Below, piece by piece: positions 26,112 through 34,381 of a DNA stretch of 64,000 nt. Both the position numbers and the translations under genes were made by a program. The stretch is from a bacterium 1xD42-87 (GTDB lineage: Bacteria; Bacillota; Clostridia; Lachnospirales; Lachnospiraceae): contig RAYM01000016.1 of the NCBI GenBank assembly GCA_003611805.1, positions 62,001 to 126,000 on the forward strand. Direction: 5' to 3'. Numbering within the stretch: position 1 is the stretch's first letter; each line of letters opens with the position of its first letter. The notes beneath the pieces are model-generated. The model made no database searches and was not told the DNA's origin. It was given only the letters and a program-made list of their open reading frames with translations.

Positions 26112-28697
26112 TCACACTTTTCTCCGTGCCGCCAGCGCGCCATCCTCTACCGTAATCAGAATCACGTCCTTTGCGTTCACCTGATCCGAGAGAATCAGTT
26201 TTGCGGACAATGTCTCCACATACTTCTGGATATACCGTTTCAAAGGTCTCGCACCGTACACCGGGTCGTAGGCATTCTCCACAACGAACGCCTCCGCCTC
26301 TGGCGCAAGTTCGATGGAAAGCTCCCGGTCTGCCAACCGCCTGTTGAGGTCATCCACAATCAAACGGATAATGCCGCCGATATTCTCCTTCGTCAGAGGC
26401 TTAAACAGAATGGTTTCATCCAGCCTGTTCAAAAACTCCGGTCGGAAATGGTTCCTCAGGTCACCCATCACCAGCTTCTCCGCCTCTTCTGTGATTGCTC
26501 CCTGCGCGTCAATCCCGTCCAGCAGATACTCCGCCCCGATATTGGAAGTCATAATCAGGATCGTATTCTTGAAATCCACCGTCCGCCCTTGAGAATCCGT
26601 GATCCGGCCGTCGTCCAGCACCTGCAGAAGCACGTTGAATACATCAGGATGTGCCTTCTCGATCTCATCAAAGAGCACAACCGAATAAGGCTTTCTTCTG
26701 ACTGCCTCCGTCAACTGGCCGCCCTCCTCATAACCCACATATCCGGGAGGCGCTCCGATCAGCCTGGAGACAGAATACTTCTCCATATATTCGCTCATGT
26801 CGATACGGACCATGTTCGTCTCGTCGTCAAACAGCGAAGCCGCCAGCGCCTTTGCCAGTTCCGTCTTTCCTACGCCGGTAGGACCGAGGAACAGGAAAGA
26901 ACCGATAGGTTTTGTGGGATCCTTGATTCCCGCCTTGGAACGAATAATAGCATCTGTTACCTTTGTCACGCCCTCGTCCTGTCCGATCACCCTCTTGTGC
27001 AGTTCCTCGTCCAGATGCAGCGTCTTGTTCCTCTCGCTCTCCGTCAGCTTTGACACCGGGATGCCCGTCCAACGGGAAATGATTTTTGCAATCTCCTCGT
27101 CGGATACGCTCTGGTGTACAAGCGAAAGCTCTTCCGCGCTGACCCTGTCCTCTTCAATCTCCAACTGCTGCTTTAATGCTGGCAGCTTACCATAGCTTAA
27201 TTCCGCCGCCTTCTCATAATCTCCGTCTCTCTGGGCGATCTGGATACGGCTGTTGACCTCGTCGATCTCCTCCCTGATTTTGGAAAGTTTTTCCACGGAA
27301 GCCTTCTCATTCTCCCACTGTGCCATGCGGTTTTGCAGCTCTTCCTTCAACTCTGCCAGCTCTTTTTGCAGATTGGCAAGCCGCTCTCTGCTTAAATGAT
27401 CGTCCTCCTTTTTCAGAGCCGTCTCCTCGATCTCCAGCTGCATCACCCTGCGGCGCAGCTCATCCAGCTCCGTCGGCATGGAATCCAACTCTGTCTTGAT
27501 CAGTGCACACGCCTCATCCACCAGATCAATCGCCTTGTCCGGCAGAAAACGGTCGGAGATATAGCGGTTTGACAGCACAGCCGCGCTCACCAACGCATTG
27601 TCCATGATCTTGACCCCATGGTAAACCTCGTAGCGCTCTTTCAGTCCACGGAGAATGGAAATGGTGTCCTCCACCGTCGGCTCCTCCACCATAACCGGCT
27701 GGAAGCGCCGCTCTAACGCCGCGTCCTTCTCAATGTACTGGCGGTACTCGTCCAGCGTCGTCGCACCAATACAGTGCAGTTCTCCCCTTGCCAGCATGGG
27801 TTTAAGCATATTTCCCGCATCCATGGCGCCGTCGGTCTTACCCGCACCCACAATCGTGTGCAGCTCGTCAATAAAGAGAATGATCTGCCCATCGCTGTTC
27901 TTCACGTCGTCCAGAACAGCCTTCAGACGCTCCTCAAACTCGCCACGATACTTCGCGCCCGCGACAAGCGCTCCCATATCCAGTGAGAAAATCTTCTTAT
28001 CTTTAAGCCCCTCCGGCACATCTCCTCTGACGATCCGCTGCGCCAGCCCTTCCGCCACCGCCGTCTTGCCCACGCCAGGTTCCCCGATCAGCACGGGATT
28101 GTTCTTCGTCTTTCTTGACAGAATTCGAATCACATTGCGAATCTCGGTGTCCCTGCCGATCACCGGGTCAAGTTTCTGGTCTCTCGCCTTCTCCACCAGA
28201 TCCTGCCCGTATTTCTCCAACGTGTCATAGGTCGCTTCCGGATTGTCCGAGGTCACCCGCTGGTTGCCCCGCACTGTGGAGAGCGCCTGCAAAAAGCGTT
28301 CCCTCGTGATACCAAACTCCCGGAAAATCTCCTTGATCTCCTTATTCGGGTGTTTTAGCATTGCCAGAAAGAGATGCTCCACGGACACATACTCATCGCC
28401 CAGCGCCTTCGCCTCGTCCTCCGCACCGATCAGAACTTTATTCAAGTCCTGTCCGATGAAAATCTGCCCGCCCTGCACTTTCGTCCGTTTGGCAAGTCCC
28501 TGCTCCACGCGGTTCGTAAAGTACTCCTTCTGTATCTCCATCTTCTCAACCAGCTTGAGAATCAGGCTGTCATCAATCGTAAGCAGGCTGTATAACAGGT
28601 GTTCTTCTTCGATCTCCTGATTGCCGTACTCGTAGGCGAGCTTTTCGCACCCTTCTACCGCCTGAATGGATTTCTGCGTAAATTTCGTTAAGTTCAT
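26112..28697 (-). CDS. clpB: ATP-dependent chaperone ClpB
   Basis: A hexameric disaggregase that threads aggregated proteins through its pore, working with DnaK. The N-terminal Clp_N repeats (residues ~1-145) are followed by AAA+ module 1 with Walker [14 protein letters not shown], a long coiled-coil middle domain ([20 protein letters not shown] region) and module 2 with [13 protein letters not shown]. The middle domain separates ClpB from ClpC. The start at 28697 (MNLTKF) follows GGGAGG; an upstream ATG at 28736 adds 13 unlikely residues. The promoter overlaps a CIRCE operator, so heat-shock control by HrcA is expected. A terminator follows. Confidence 0.98.
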   Translation of the reverse strand: MNLTKFTQKSIQAVEGCEKLAYEYGNQEIEEEHLLYSLLTIDDSLILKLVEKMEIQKEYFTNRVEQGLAKRTKVQGGQIFIGQDLNKVLIGAEDEAKALGDEYVSVEHLFLAMLKHPNKEIKEIFREFGITRERFLQALSTVRGNQRVTSDNPEATYDTLEKYGQDLVEKARDQKLDPVIGRDTEIRNVIRILSRKTKNNPVLIGEPGVGKTAVAEGLAQRIVRGDVPEGLKDKKIFSLDMGALVAGAKYRGEFEERLKAVLDDVKNSDGQIILFIDELHTIVGAGKTDGAMDAGNMLKPMLARGELHCIGATTLDEYRQYIEKDAALERRFQPVMVEEPTVEDTISILRGLKERYEVYHGVKIMDNALVSAAVLSNRYISDRFLPDKAIDLVDEACALIKTELDSMPTELDELRRRVMQLEIEETALKKEDDHLSRERLANLQKELAELKEELQNRMAQWENEKASVEKLSKIREEIDEVNSRIQIAQRDGDYEKAAELSYGKLPALKQQLEIEEDRVSAEELSLVHQSVSDEEIAKIISRWTGIPVSKLTESERNKTLHLDEELHKRVIGQDEGVTKVTDAIIRSKAGIKDPTKPIGSFLFLGPTGVGKTELAKALAASLFDDETNMVRIDMSEYMEKYSVSRLIGAPPGYVGYEEGGQLTEAVRRKPYSVVLFDEIEKAHPDVFNVLLQVLDDGRITDSQGRTVDFKNTILIMTSNIGAEYLLDGIDAQGAITEEAEKLVMGDLRNHFRPEFLNRLDETILFKPLTKENIGGIIRLIVDDLNRRLADRELSIELAPEAEAFVVENAYDPVYGARPLKRYIQKYVETLSAKLILSDQVNAKDVILITVEDGALAARRKV

Positions 28698-28756
28698 AAC
28701 ATACACCTCCCTGCCTGTGCAGATGCATTGTGTCAATCTGTTCTATTTACACTATC

Positions 28757-28785
28757 ACAATACAACTTATTGTTAGCACTGTCAA
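28757..28785 (-). promoter_or_regulatory. Sigma-A promoter of clpB
   Basis: On the minus strand a consensus TTGACA (28780-28785), a 17-base spacer and TATTGT (28757-28762) lie 60 bases upstream of the ATG. The -35 box falls inside the CIRCE element. Confidence 0.85.
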
Positions 28786-28799
28786 GAGGTGAGTGCTAA
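28773..28799. promoter_or_regulatory. CIRCE operator (HrcA binding site)
   Basis: TTAGCACTG, nine bases, then GAGTGCTAA. This matches the TTAGCACTC-N9-GAGTGCTAA consensus at 17 of 18 positions. It overlaps the -35 box of the clpB promoter, the expected place for repression by HrcA. Confidence 0.93.
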
Positions 28800-29022
28800 T
28801 TATTTTATTAAAATTTTGCAAGCCCTGTATTTATGCGGGTTTGCGTGTCCCAAAATTTCTGTTTTTCAAAGATAACAGGTGTTTTACACCAAATTTACAC
28901 CATTTTTTTATTTCCGCAAGCAATGAGCAAAGCACCGTGCTTGCACGAGTATTTTGCGAATGCCGCGAGAGTCAAATACATCGCAGCTTGCTACGAAGTA
29001 TCTGACTGTTTGGTGTAAGCAC
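28800..29022. other. Gap with inverted repeats downstream of the integrase
   Basis: It lies between the clpB promoter and the integrase stop. It contains TTTACACCATT near 28897-28908, which resembles the left arm of the att-like repeats at 32591 and 32913. It also holds a palindrome GCAAGC...GCTTGC around 28917-28944 and an imperfect inverted repeat AGTC..ATAC..CG with CG..GTAT..GACT around 28971-29006. No gene was found. It could be one end of the decayed element. Confidence 0.4.
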
Positions 29023-30192
29023 TCAGCCACCTACTGCCAGTGAGTACCGCTCCACTTCCTCCCTGACATCCTCTCTGCCCGCGATATGATTATATACATC
29101 CATCGTCACATCGCTGTGGGCGTGTCCCATGAGATACTGCATCACCTTGATGTTCATGCCCTGTCTTGCCATGTTGGTGCAGGCGGTATGTCGTAGGTTA
29201 TGGGCTGAGATTCTCGGAAGAAGTTCCGCCTTGCGGTGCTCTTTCTTTGCCCTGCTGACTTCTTCCTTAATTAAATTATATTTATCTACCACGTTGTAAA
29301 TCACGTTGTTGACTGCGCTGGGCATCAACGGTCTTCCCGTTTTTGCCAGAAAGATAAAATCTGAATATCCGTCAATCTCCTCTGTGCTGCGCCGTCCGAG
29401 CATAAAATTGATCTTTTTCTGCTCCAAGAAGGCTTTATACACGCTTTCTGTAAACGGGATGGTTCGTATGCCTGCCCTCGTCTTAGGTATGGATGCCCGG
29501 AATCCGTAACCTTCGCCCCAATCCTTATAGATAAGCTGATGATCTATGGAAAGTTCCCTGTTCTCCATGTCCACATCCGCCCAAGTCAGACCGATCAGTT
29601 CCCCGCATCTTAAGCCTGTATCCAATAAGACAGTAAACATAGGCTCGTAAACATTGTAGACATTGCTTCCCTGCATAAACGAAACTAATTTCTTCTGCTG
29701 GTCTAATGTCAATATATCCTTTTCTTCCGATGGTTTCCCATAGTCGCTGGACAATGCGTTTTTAGCCGGGTTTTTCCGTATAATATCATCGTCTACTGCC
29801 ATCTCCAAAGCCGGATTTAAAAGCGTATGTATCAGCTTGATCGTGCAGTAAGCGTACCCTGCGCGTGACATCTTTGCATAAAACGCCTTGATATGTGACG
29901 GGAGAAGCTGTACTACCTTCAAATTCCCAATCTCATCCTTTACATGGCTATTCCACATTTTTACATAATTACCTCGCGTGGAATCCGCTAATTCTTTTGT
30001 TGCCATGTAATAGTCGAATAAGGAATTGACCGTCATTTTCTTCGCGCTGCCATCTATTAGTATATTATCATCCAGATCCTTTGCAAGCTGCTTCTCCTTC
30101 GCCCTAAGTTCCGCCAGATCTCCCGCATAAATCGTCTGGCGTTTGCCGCTCCTTATATCTATATAGCGATACATCACAAACTTATGTTTCAC
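29023..30192 (-). CDS. Tyrosine site-specific integrase (Tn916/phage type)
   Basis: A DNA strand-exchange enzyme of an integrative element. A short AP2-like arm-binding stretch (MYRYIDIRSGKRQTIYAG) is followed by a SAM-like core-binding domain (~60-160) and the catalytic domain. The catalytic domain has Arg in DTGLRCGELIGLTW, His-x-x-Arg in SAHNLRHTACTNMA, and the final His and Tyr in MGHAHSDVTMDVYNHI. All catalytic residues are intact. It begins with GTG and a poor ribosome-binding site, and the usual N-terminal part of the arm-binding domain is short. The frame stays open upstream, so the 5' end may have been lost when the ParM fragment was joined. Confidence 0.88.
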   Translation of the reverse strand: MKHKFVMYRYIDIRSGKRQTIYAGDLAELRAKEKQLAKDLDDNILIDGSAKKMTVNSLFDYYMATKELADSTRGNYVKMWNSHVKDEIGNLKVVQLLPSHIKAFYAKMSRAGYAYCTIKLIHTLLNPALEMAVDDDIIRKNPAKNALSSDYGKPSEEKDILTLDQQKKLVSFMQGSNVYNVYEPMFTVLLDTGLRCGELIGLTWADVDMENRELSIDHQLIYKDWGEGYGFRASIPKTRAGIRTIPFTESVYKAFLEQKKINFMLGRRSTEEIDGYSDFIFLAKTGRPLMPSAVNNVIYNVVDKYNLIKEEVSRAKKEHRKAELLPRISAHNLRHTACTNMARQGMNIKVMQYLMGHAHSDVTMDVYNHIAGREDVREEVERYSLAVGG

Positions 30193-30197
30193 AAATT

Positions 30198-30620
30198 TTA
30201 TCTTTCGATATCCGTACTTTGCCAGTAAGGGGGAAGGTGGCTCTCTTCTTTTAACAGCATCTTCATCACCTCATGCTCCGGTATGTCCTTCCCCGTCTGC
30301 ACCTTCATGTCCCGTTGGATCTCCTTCATCCATTTGACCATAGCCTTTTCGATCGTGATGGATCTGCTCTCCACCGGGAACCCGTTCTGCACATAGACCA
30401 CATCCGTTGTCTTGCTCCCGATATCCACGACCAGGTAATCGCCTTTCATGTTCCCAAGTCTGGAAGCGACTGCGGAATAGCACTGCGGGCAGACGACCAC
30501 CTTTGCGAGCGTCACGGAATAATCCGTACCCTCATAGGAAAAGTCCAGCATATGCACGCCGTTGTCAAATATGAAGTTATGAATGAACTCCTTACCTGCT
30601 ATCAATACCTGAAAGAGCAC
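30198..30620 (-). pseudogene. ParM/StbA actin-like partition protein, internal fragment
   Basis: The stretch from about NGVHMLDFSYEGTDYSVTLA to VMKMLLKEESHLPPYW matches the middle of ParM-type actin-like ATPases, including CPQCYSAVASRLG and the nucleotide-binding GDYLVVDIGSKTTDVVYV. The family runs to about 300 or more residues. Here only ~125 are present, with an unrelated N-terminal tail and an abrupt end (WQSTDIER) next to the integrase. It is a remnant of plasmid or conjugative-element segregation, not a working partition gene. Confidence 0.8.
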
Positions 30621-30677
30621 AATATGCTGCTTTTATATGAGGCTTACCGTAATGGTGAGGAACTGCCATTTGACTGA
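30579..30677 (+). pseudogene. Unidentified 32-codon coding remnant
   Basis: The frame reads MNELLTCYQYLKEHNMLLLY and ends EAYRNGEELPFD before a TGA. The composition looks like real coding sequence, probably the C-terminus of a protein, but I do not recognise it. It starts exactly where homology of the opposite-strand ParM fragment fades, so this marks a recombination junction. Confidence 0.35.
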
Positions 30678-30694
30678 GTTTCATACAATAAATA

Positions 30695-30716
30695 CGGCGG
30701 TCAATTAAGACCGCCG
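30695..30716. terminator. Perfect 8-bp hairpin
   Basis: CGGCGGTC/GACCGCCG with loop AATTAA, flanked by an A-run on the right and TATTTATTG when read leftwards. It could terminate the minus-strand DUF2971 remnant or the plus-strand remnant. Confidence 0.5.
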
Positions 30717-30728
30717 AAAAAAATCAAA

Positions 30729-31000
30729 TTAATTTACACACTTTACTTGACAAACCCTAATAAAACAATCCGTAATATATTTCCAATATTCATAAAATGT
30801 CTCAACATCGTTCCCTGACGCCGATATCTTTTCTTCATCTAAATACATTCCATTAAACTCAAATGGATCATTTAAAGAAAAATATTTTGAAGCCCACACC
30901 TTTTTTTCTTCCATAGTTTCAATATTTCGCTTATTTACTTTTGAATTCCCATTATCAAAAAAGGGATAAATTTATATATCTTTTTGGGTGCATTATCCAT
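30729..31000 (-). pseudogene. DUF2971 protein, frameshifted and truncated
   Basis: The frame from 31000 (MDNAPKKIYKFIPF) continues in another frame as DNGNSKVNKR and then KKVWASKYFSLNDPFEFNGM. That is the N-terminal signature of DUF2971 proteins, which are often found in defence or mobile regions. The switch lies in a run of six T's (30957-30962 on the plus strand, read as A's); one more T would restore the frame. The protein then ends after FIRVCQVKCVN, at roughly a third of normal length. It is therefore broken twice. Confidence 0.7.
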
Positions 31001-31267
31001 TCTATAATGCTCTGCCTCTTTAACACCATTCCTTTGAAATATGGATACATATGCCTTCATCTCAAACATCAGTATCCCCCTTTTCTTCAAGCATAGGCTT
31101 ATACTCATATTGCTATTGATAATTCCAATAATCCCAAAAGCGTTTCTATAAAATAAATGTCCTACTATACAGACAAGGTTTTCATGGGTGACACATAGGA
31201 ATAAGCAAGGAGTATCCTTTCCATTCAGAATACTCCTTGCTTTCCGCATCAATTATACTTAATAACT

Positions 31268-31447
31268 TTATAACCTTTTTTGCAAAATCTCTCTGTCATG
31301 CTCGTTGACCTCGAGCACGTTCATAGCCTGCTCTGCCCCTAGCTTCATATTTGCCATAAGCTTTCTTACGGACTCCAACAGACTATTCAATCTTACATTT
31401 TCCGCATACTTCTCAACCGCTTCACACATAGTCTTTCGTTCTCCGTC
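31268..31447 (-). pseudogene. C-terminal remnant of an Rpn/PD-(D/E)XK nuclease paralogue
   Basis: About 59 codons read DGERKTMCEAVEKYAEN...GAEQAMNVLEVNEHDREIL and align along their length with the last 60 residues of the complete gene just upstream (GRERMCEAVEKYADRKML...SAEQAMTAMKVSDADRAML). The 5' part is absent. It is a leftover of a tandem duplication or an earlier insertion, 17 bases past the stop of the intact copy. Confidence 0.8.
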
Positions 31448-31464
31448 CTGGTTTTATCCGCGCC

Positions 31465-32262
31465 TCACAGCTTTTCCAAAAGCATAGCCCTATCCGCATC
31501 CGATACTTTCATAGCCGTCATAGCCTGTTCCGCAGACCATTTCATAGAATCCATCAAATTTTTTATCAGCTCTATCTGCTTATCCAACATCTTTCTATCT
31601 GCATATTTCTCAACCGCTTCACACATTCTCTCTCGACCTCCTTCTTCCTTAAAATGCTTTACCCCTTTAGCCAGTTCCGGATAATACATATCCTTCGCTT
31701 CCTTACAGCCAAAGTCATGTATCAATCTACCGACTGTATCGTCTCCATTATAATTTCCATTCACATACACAATATGAGAACCATCATCAAACGCCTCGTC
31801 AATTTCCTCAAAATGGCGATTGATCGTATAGATCGGTATCCCATGTCCAAAGATATCCGTCTGGGTGATAAACACCATATACGAATCCTGTAACTCCGAA
31901 AAATCCTGCCCTGCTTTCAGCATCCGGGAATCCATCATACTGCTGTTAAATCTGGCACGACGGATATGCGCCCCTTTCGGTTTCTTCTGCACTTCCACAT
32001 TATAGTGCTTGCCCGTACTGTCTTTTGCCAAAATATCCAGACGGATGTCCCGCCCGCCGACTATAGGACTCTGCAATTCTCTCTGCCCTACAACGCTTAT
32101 AACCTGAATATCGTCCTTTCTCAGTATAATCTTTAACAGAAGCTCCGTTGCTTCTATGTTACCATCAAACACCATAGACATCAGATCGTCATCGAATAAA
32201 CTCATTCCGTCAACAATCTGCTCTACAGTCCTATTATCCTGCCGTATTTCTTCTCCAGCCAC
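31465..32262 (-). CDS. Rpn family / PD-(D/E)XK nuclease transposase-like protein
   Basis: A 265-residue member of the recombination-promoting nuclease family, earlier annotated as PD-(D/E)XK family transposases. The nuclease core shows RDIRLDILAKDSTGKHYNVE followed by VQKK, with the acidic and Lys residues of the motif. The C-terminus is the variable helical part. A GTG start follows AAGGCGG. A 25-codon frame beginning MAKEKTVKKAVIRW at 32300 overlaps it in another frame and may couple translation. Such genes multiply in Lachnospiraceae genomes. It sits in the mobile-remnant region and appears complete. Confidence 0.82.
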   Translation of the reverse strand: MAGEEIRQDNRTVEQIVDGMSLFDDDLMSMVFDGNIEATELLLKIILRKDDIQVISVVGQRELQSPIVGGRDIRLDILAKDSTGKHYNVEVQKKPKGAHIRRARFNSSMMDSRMLKAGQDFSELQDSYMVFITQTDIFGHGIPIYTINRHFEEIDEAFDDGSHIVYVNGNYNGDDTVGRLIHDFGCKEAKDMYYPELAKGVKHFKEEGGRERMCEAVEKYADRKMLDKQIELIKNLMDSMKWSAEQAMTAMKVSDADRAMLLEKL

Positions 32263-32320
32263 CTGATCACCGCCTTCTTGACTGTCTTTTCTTTTGCCAT
32301 CTCATCATTCAGTTACTATT

Positions 32321-32349
32321 ATTATATCCTATCGTGCAAGGACTCACAA
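32321..32349 (-). promoter_or_regulatory. Promoter of the Rpn-type gene
   Basis: On the minus strand TTGTGA (32344-32349), 17 bases and TATAAT (32321-32326). The 140-bp palindrome begins 18 bases further upstream. Confidence 0.65.
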
Positions 32350-32366
32350 TCTGATTTTTCTGAAAC

Positions 32367-32506
32367 CAGTAACAGTTCAGCCCTCGGCTTCCTGTTACTG
32401 TATCCGGCCATCCTAAATCGCTACGCGATGAGCCGGATACTATAAACCGCTATATTTTGTCACGGTCAGCGCAGTAAATGCGCAGACCTGAGCTGAACTG
32501 TTACTG
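32367..32506. repeat. 140-nt palindromic element with alternative pairings
   Basis: The terminal arms CAGTAACAGTTCAGC (32367-32381) and GCTGAACTGTTACTG (32492-32506) are perfect 15-bp inverted repeats. Inside are GTATCCGGC/GCCGGATAC (32400-32440) enclosing ATCGC/GCGAT, and GCGCA/TGCGC (32469-32483). The left arm CAGTAACAG can also pair with a nearer CTGTTACTG (32392-32400). No gene lies within it. It could be a MITE-like element or a structured RNA. Confidence 0.85.
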
Positions 32507-32590
32507 AAATCCCAACATAAATAGCATAAATCAGAATCGAAAATCACTTATACCCAAGACACCCTCCTGTCATTCATCCGGTACACCATT

Positions 32591-32945
32591 TACTACACCA
32601 TTTTCTCAAAAAATGACGACTTTTGATGAACCAAGACAAATAACAGAATATGCATTGCTAATGCTGCTGTGGAGAGACTGGCAGAGAAGATGGGATGCTG
32701 CTTTATAGATGTGAATGAGGGTTTGAAAGATGAAAGTGGAAAACTGAGGAAAGAGTTTACTGTGGAAGGAATTCACATGTATGCTAATGGGTATCAAGTT
32801 GTATTGAATAATCTGAAAAAGTATTTATAAGGGATTCGCAATCCCAATCACCTGTTCAAATTATAACACATTTCAATTTTTACAATCATACCCGCTTCCT
32901 ATACTGAATGTCTACTACACCATTGCCCTACAAAATGACGACTTT
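32591..32945. repeat. 33-bp direct repeats, att-like, flanking 289 bases
   Basis: Copies at 32591-32623 and 32913-32945 share TACTACACCATT, then seven different bases (TTCTCAA or GCCCTAC), then AAAATGACGACTTT. Conserved arms around a variable 7-base centre are what a tyrosine-recombinase core site looks like. An intact-looking integrase gene lies about 2.4 kb away. The interval between them holds a hydrolase remnant. Confidence 0.7.
32630..32830 (+). pseudogene. SGNH/GDSL hydrolase, C-terminal fragment
   Basis: The open frame after an in-frame TGA reads IANAAVERLAEKMGCCFIDV, then NEGLKDESGKLRKEFTVEGI, then HMYANGYQVVLNNLKKYL and a stop. This is the C-terminal end of SGNH esterases; their Asp-x-x-His motif (DGIH) appears here as EGIH. 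Nothing of the N-terminal catalytic block is present. It is a fragment about a quarter of the normal length, sitting between the two att-like repeats. Confidence 0.7.
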
Positions 32946-33013
32946 GCCTCTCCTTTACACCGCATCAAAAATAGGATAGACTGTAACTATCATTACAAAA
33001 GGGGAAATTTTAC

Positions 33014-33334
33014 ATGTGTACACAAATCATTGACGACTATCGGATTATATCGACGAAACAGCTTGTCAGGGCAATCAGGGAAGTAAATAGCTGCTCCGAG
33101 CGCTTCTGCTTCATTCTCGGTTCAGGAGCTTCCGTATCCTCCGGCATTCCTGCTGGTAGTGAACTGGAACGCAGATGGATGGAAGAGATGGAGCATGAAC
33201 CCGGTTTTGAGGAAGTCCGCTTAATCGCTGACAAACTGAAATCCGGAAACCATCTGGAATATAATTTCCATGAGATTGAAGAGGCATGGAAAAAGTACAG
33301 GGACTCCGGGAATCCGATCAGCAAGCAGCCATAA
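33014..33334 (+). pseudogene. SIR2-like protein, N-terminal fragment
   Basis: The first ~100 residues match the start of SIR2-domain proteins used in phage defence. FCFILGSGASVSSGIPAG is the NAD-binding loop, followed by SELERRWMEEME. It has a normal start with AGGGG nine bases upstream, but the frame ends after 106 residues (NPISKQP) where the family continues for several hundred. The break is 33 bases from the end of the phosphatase gene. It is a remnant of an NAD-consuming defence protein and is most likely inactive. Confidence 0.75.
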
Positions 33335-33367
33335 TTTTATCAAAGCAGGGTGCGGCATCCACTACCT

Positions 33368-34180
33368 TTACAGCAACCCCCGCAGCTCCTCGTGAACTTT
33401 TCCGTTGGAAGCCACGACGCTGCCTCTCTGCAGAAAATCCAGTTCCTCCCCCGCAAAGTCCGTCACTCTGCCGCCCGCCTCTTTCACCAGAAGCTGCCCC
33501 GCCGCAAAATCCCACGGGCTGAGTTTCGGCTCAAAAAATCCCCCCGTGCGCCCGCATGCCACATATGCCAGATCCATTGCCGCCGTGCCCGTCCTGCGGA
33601 TATCCTGCGCGTGATCGAACACGCGCCGGATGCGCTTAAAATTCTCGTCCGCCACTTCCCTGTCGTAGGGCGAGGTTCCCACGGTAATGATCGTCTCACT
33701 CAAAGTTTCAGCATCCGAAACATGAATCGGGACGCCGTTCAGAAAACTGCCCGTACCCTTCTGCGCATGATACACGTCCTCCCGGAAAGGATCATAGATG
33801 ATTCCCAACGTAATCTCCCCTTTTTCATAGAGCGCCAGCGACACCACGCTGTGCTGGTAGTCATGAATCAGGTTGGTAGTGCCGTCTATGGGGTCAAGAA
33901 TCCAGTATGTGTCCCCGGACATCTCATGCAGCCCTTCTTCCTCCCCCAGAAACTGGATATCGGGAAAGCGGTTCCCAAGCTCACGTGCCAGAAAGCTCTG
34001 GATATCGGTGTCCACCTGTGTCACATAGTCCGCAAGCCCCTTGACCTTCACGTGCCCGGCCCTCTCCCTGTTGTCTACAAAGGCTTTCGTCTCCTTTACC
34101 AGCGCAATGATCTCCTGCATCTCCATTTTATTTTCCATCCTTTCCCATCCGTCAGCAGCCGAAGCGTTCCTATTGTCCAT
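33368..34180 (-). CDS. Inositol monophosphatase family protein
   Basis: A Mg-dependent phosphatase of the IMPase/FBPase/3'-phosphoadenosine phosphatase superfamily. Metal-binding motifs are FLGEEEG, WILDPIDGTTNLIHD and the C-terminal SPWDFAAGQLLVKEAGG. The true substrate could be inositol-1-phosphate, another sugar phosphate or a nucleotide phosphate; in bacteria SuhB-like members also bind RNA polymerase. The start at 34180 has AAGGG five bases upstream; ATGs at 34138 and 34126 are alternatives. It marks the return to core genome after the mobile remnant region. Confidence 0.92.
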   Translation of the reverse strand: MDNRNASAADGWERMENKMEMQEIIALVKETKAFVDNRERAGHVKVKGLADYVTQVDTDIQSFLARELGNRFPDIQFLGEEEGLHEMSGDTYWILDPIDGTTNLIHDYQHSVVSLALYEKGEITLGIIYDPFREDVYHAQKGTGSFLNGVPIHVSDAETLSETIITVGTSPYDREVADENFKRIRRVFDHAQDIRRTGTAAMDLAYVACGRTGGFFEPKLSPWDFAAGQLLVKEAGGRVTDFAGEELDFLQRGSVVASNGKVHEELRGLL

Positions 34181-34381
34181 TCTTCCCTTTTCCGCCGCCC
34201 AGATTTTGCCCTACGGCAATTATACTATATAGTGATCCGAATTTCACTGGCTGCATTATATTTTCTTTTGAATCCCGCTTTTTCACAAGTCTGCCCTTCT
34301 GAACATCCGCCAGTCTGCCGATAATTATTATATAAAGAAAGAAGCAGAACGCTCGAAACCGTTCTGACACGGAGGATTCGT

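Noticed and set aside
25907-26184. Several short frames on both strands between clpB and the S66 peptidase gene
   Set aside because: They overlap each other, lack ribosome-binding sites and cross the clpB terminator.
30273-30677. A 134-codon plus-strand frame across the ParM fragment
   Set aside because: Most of it is the antisense shadow of the ParM fragment. Only the last 32 codons look like coding sequence, and these are listed separately.
31305-31487. A 60-codon plus-strand frame
   Set aside because: It is the shadow of the Rpn C-terminal remnant on the opposite strand.
32606-32797. A 63-codon minus-strand frame
   Set aside because: It is antisense to the SGNH hydrolase remnant, whose plus-strand translation has clear family features.
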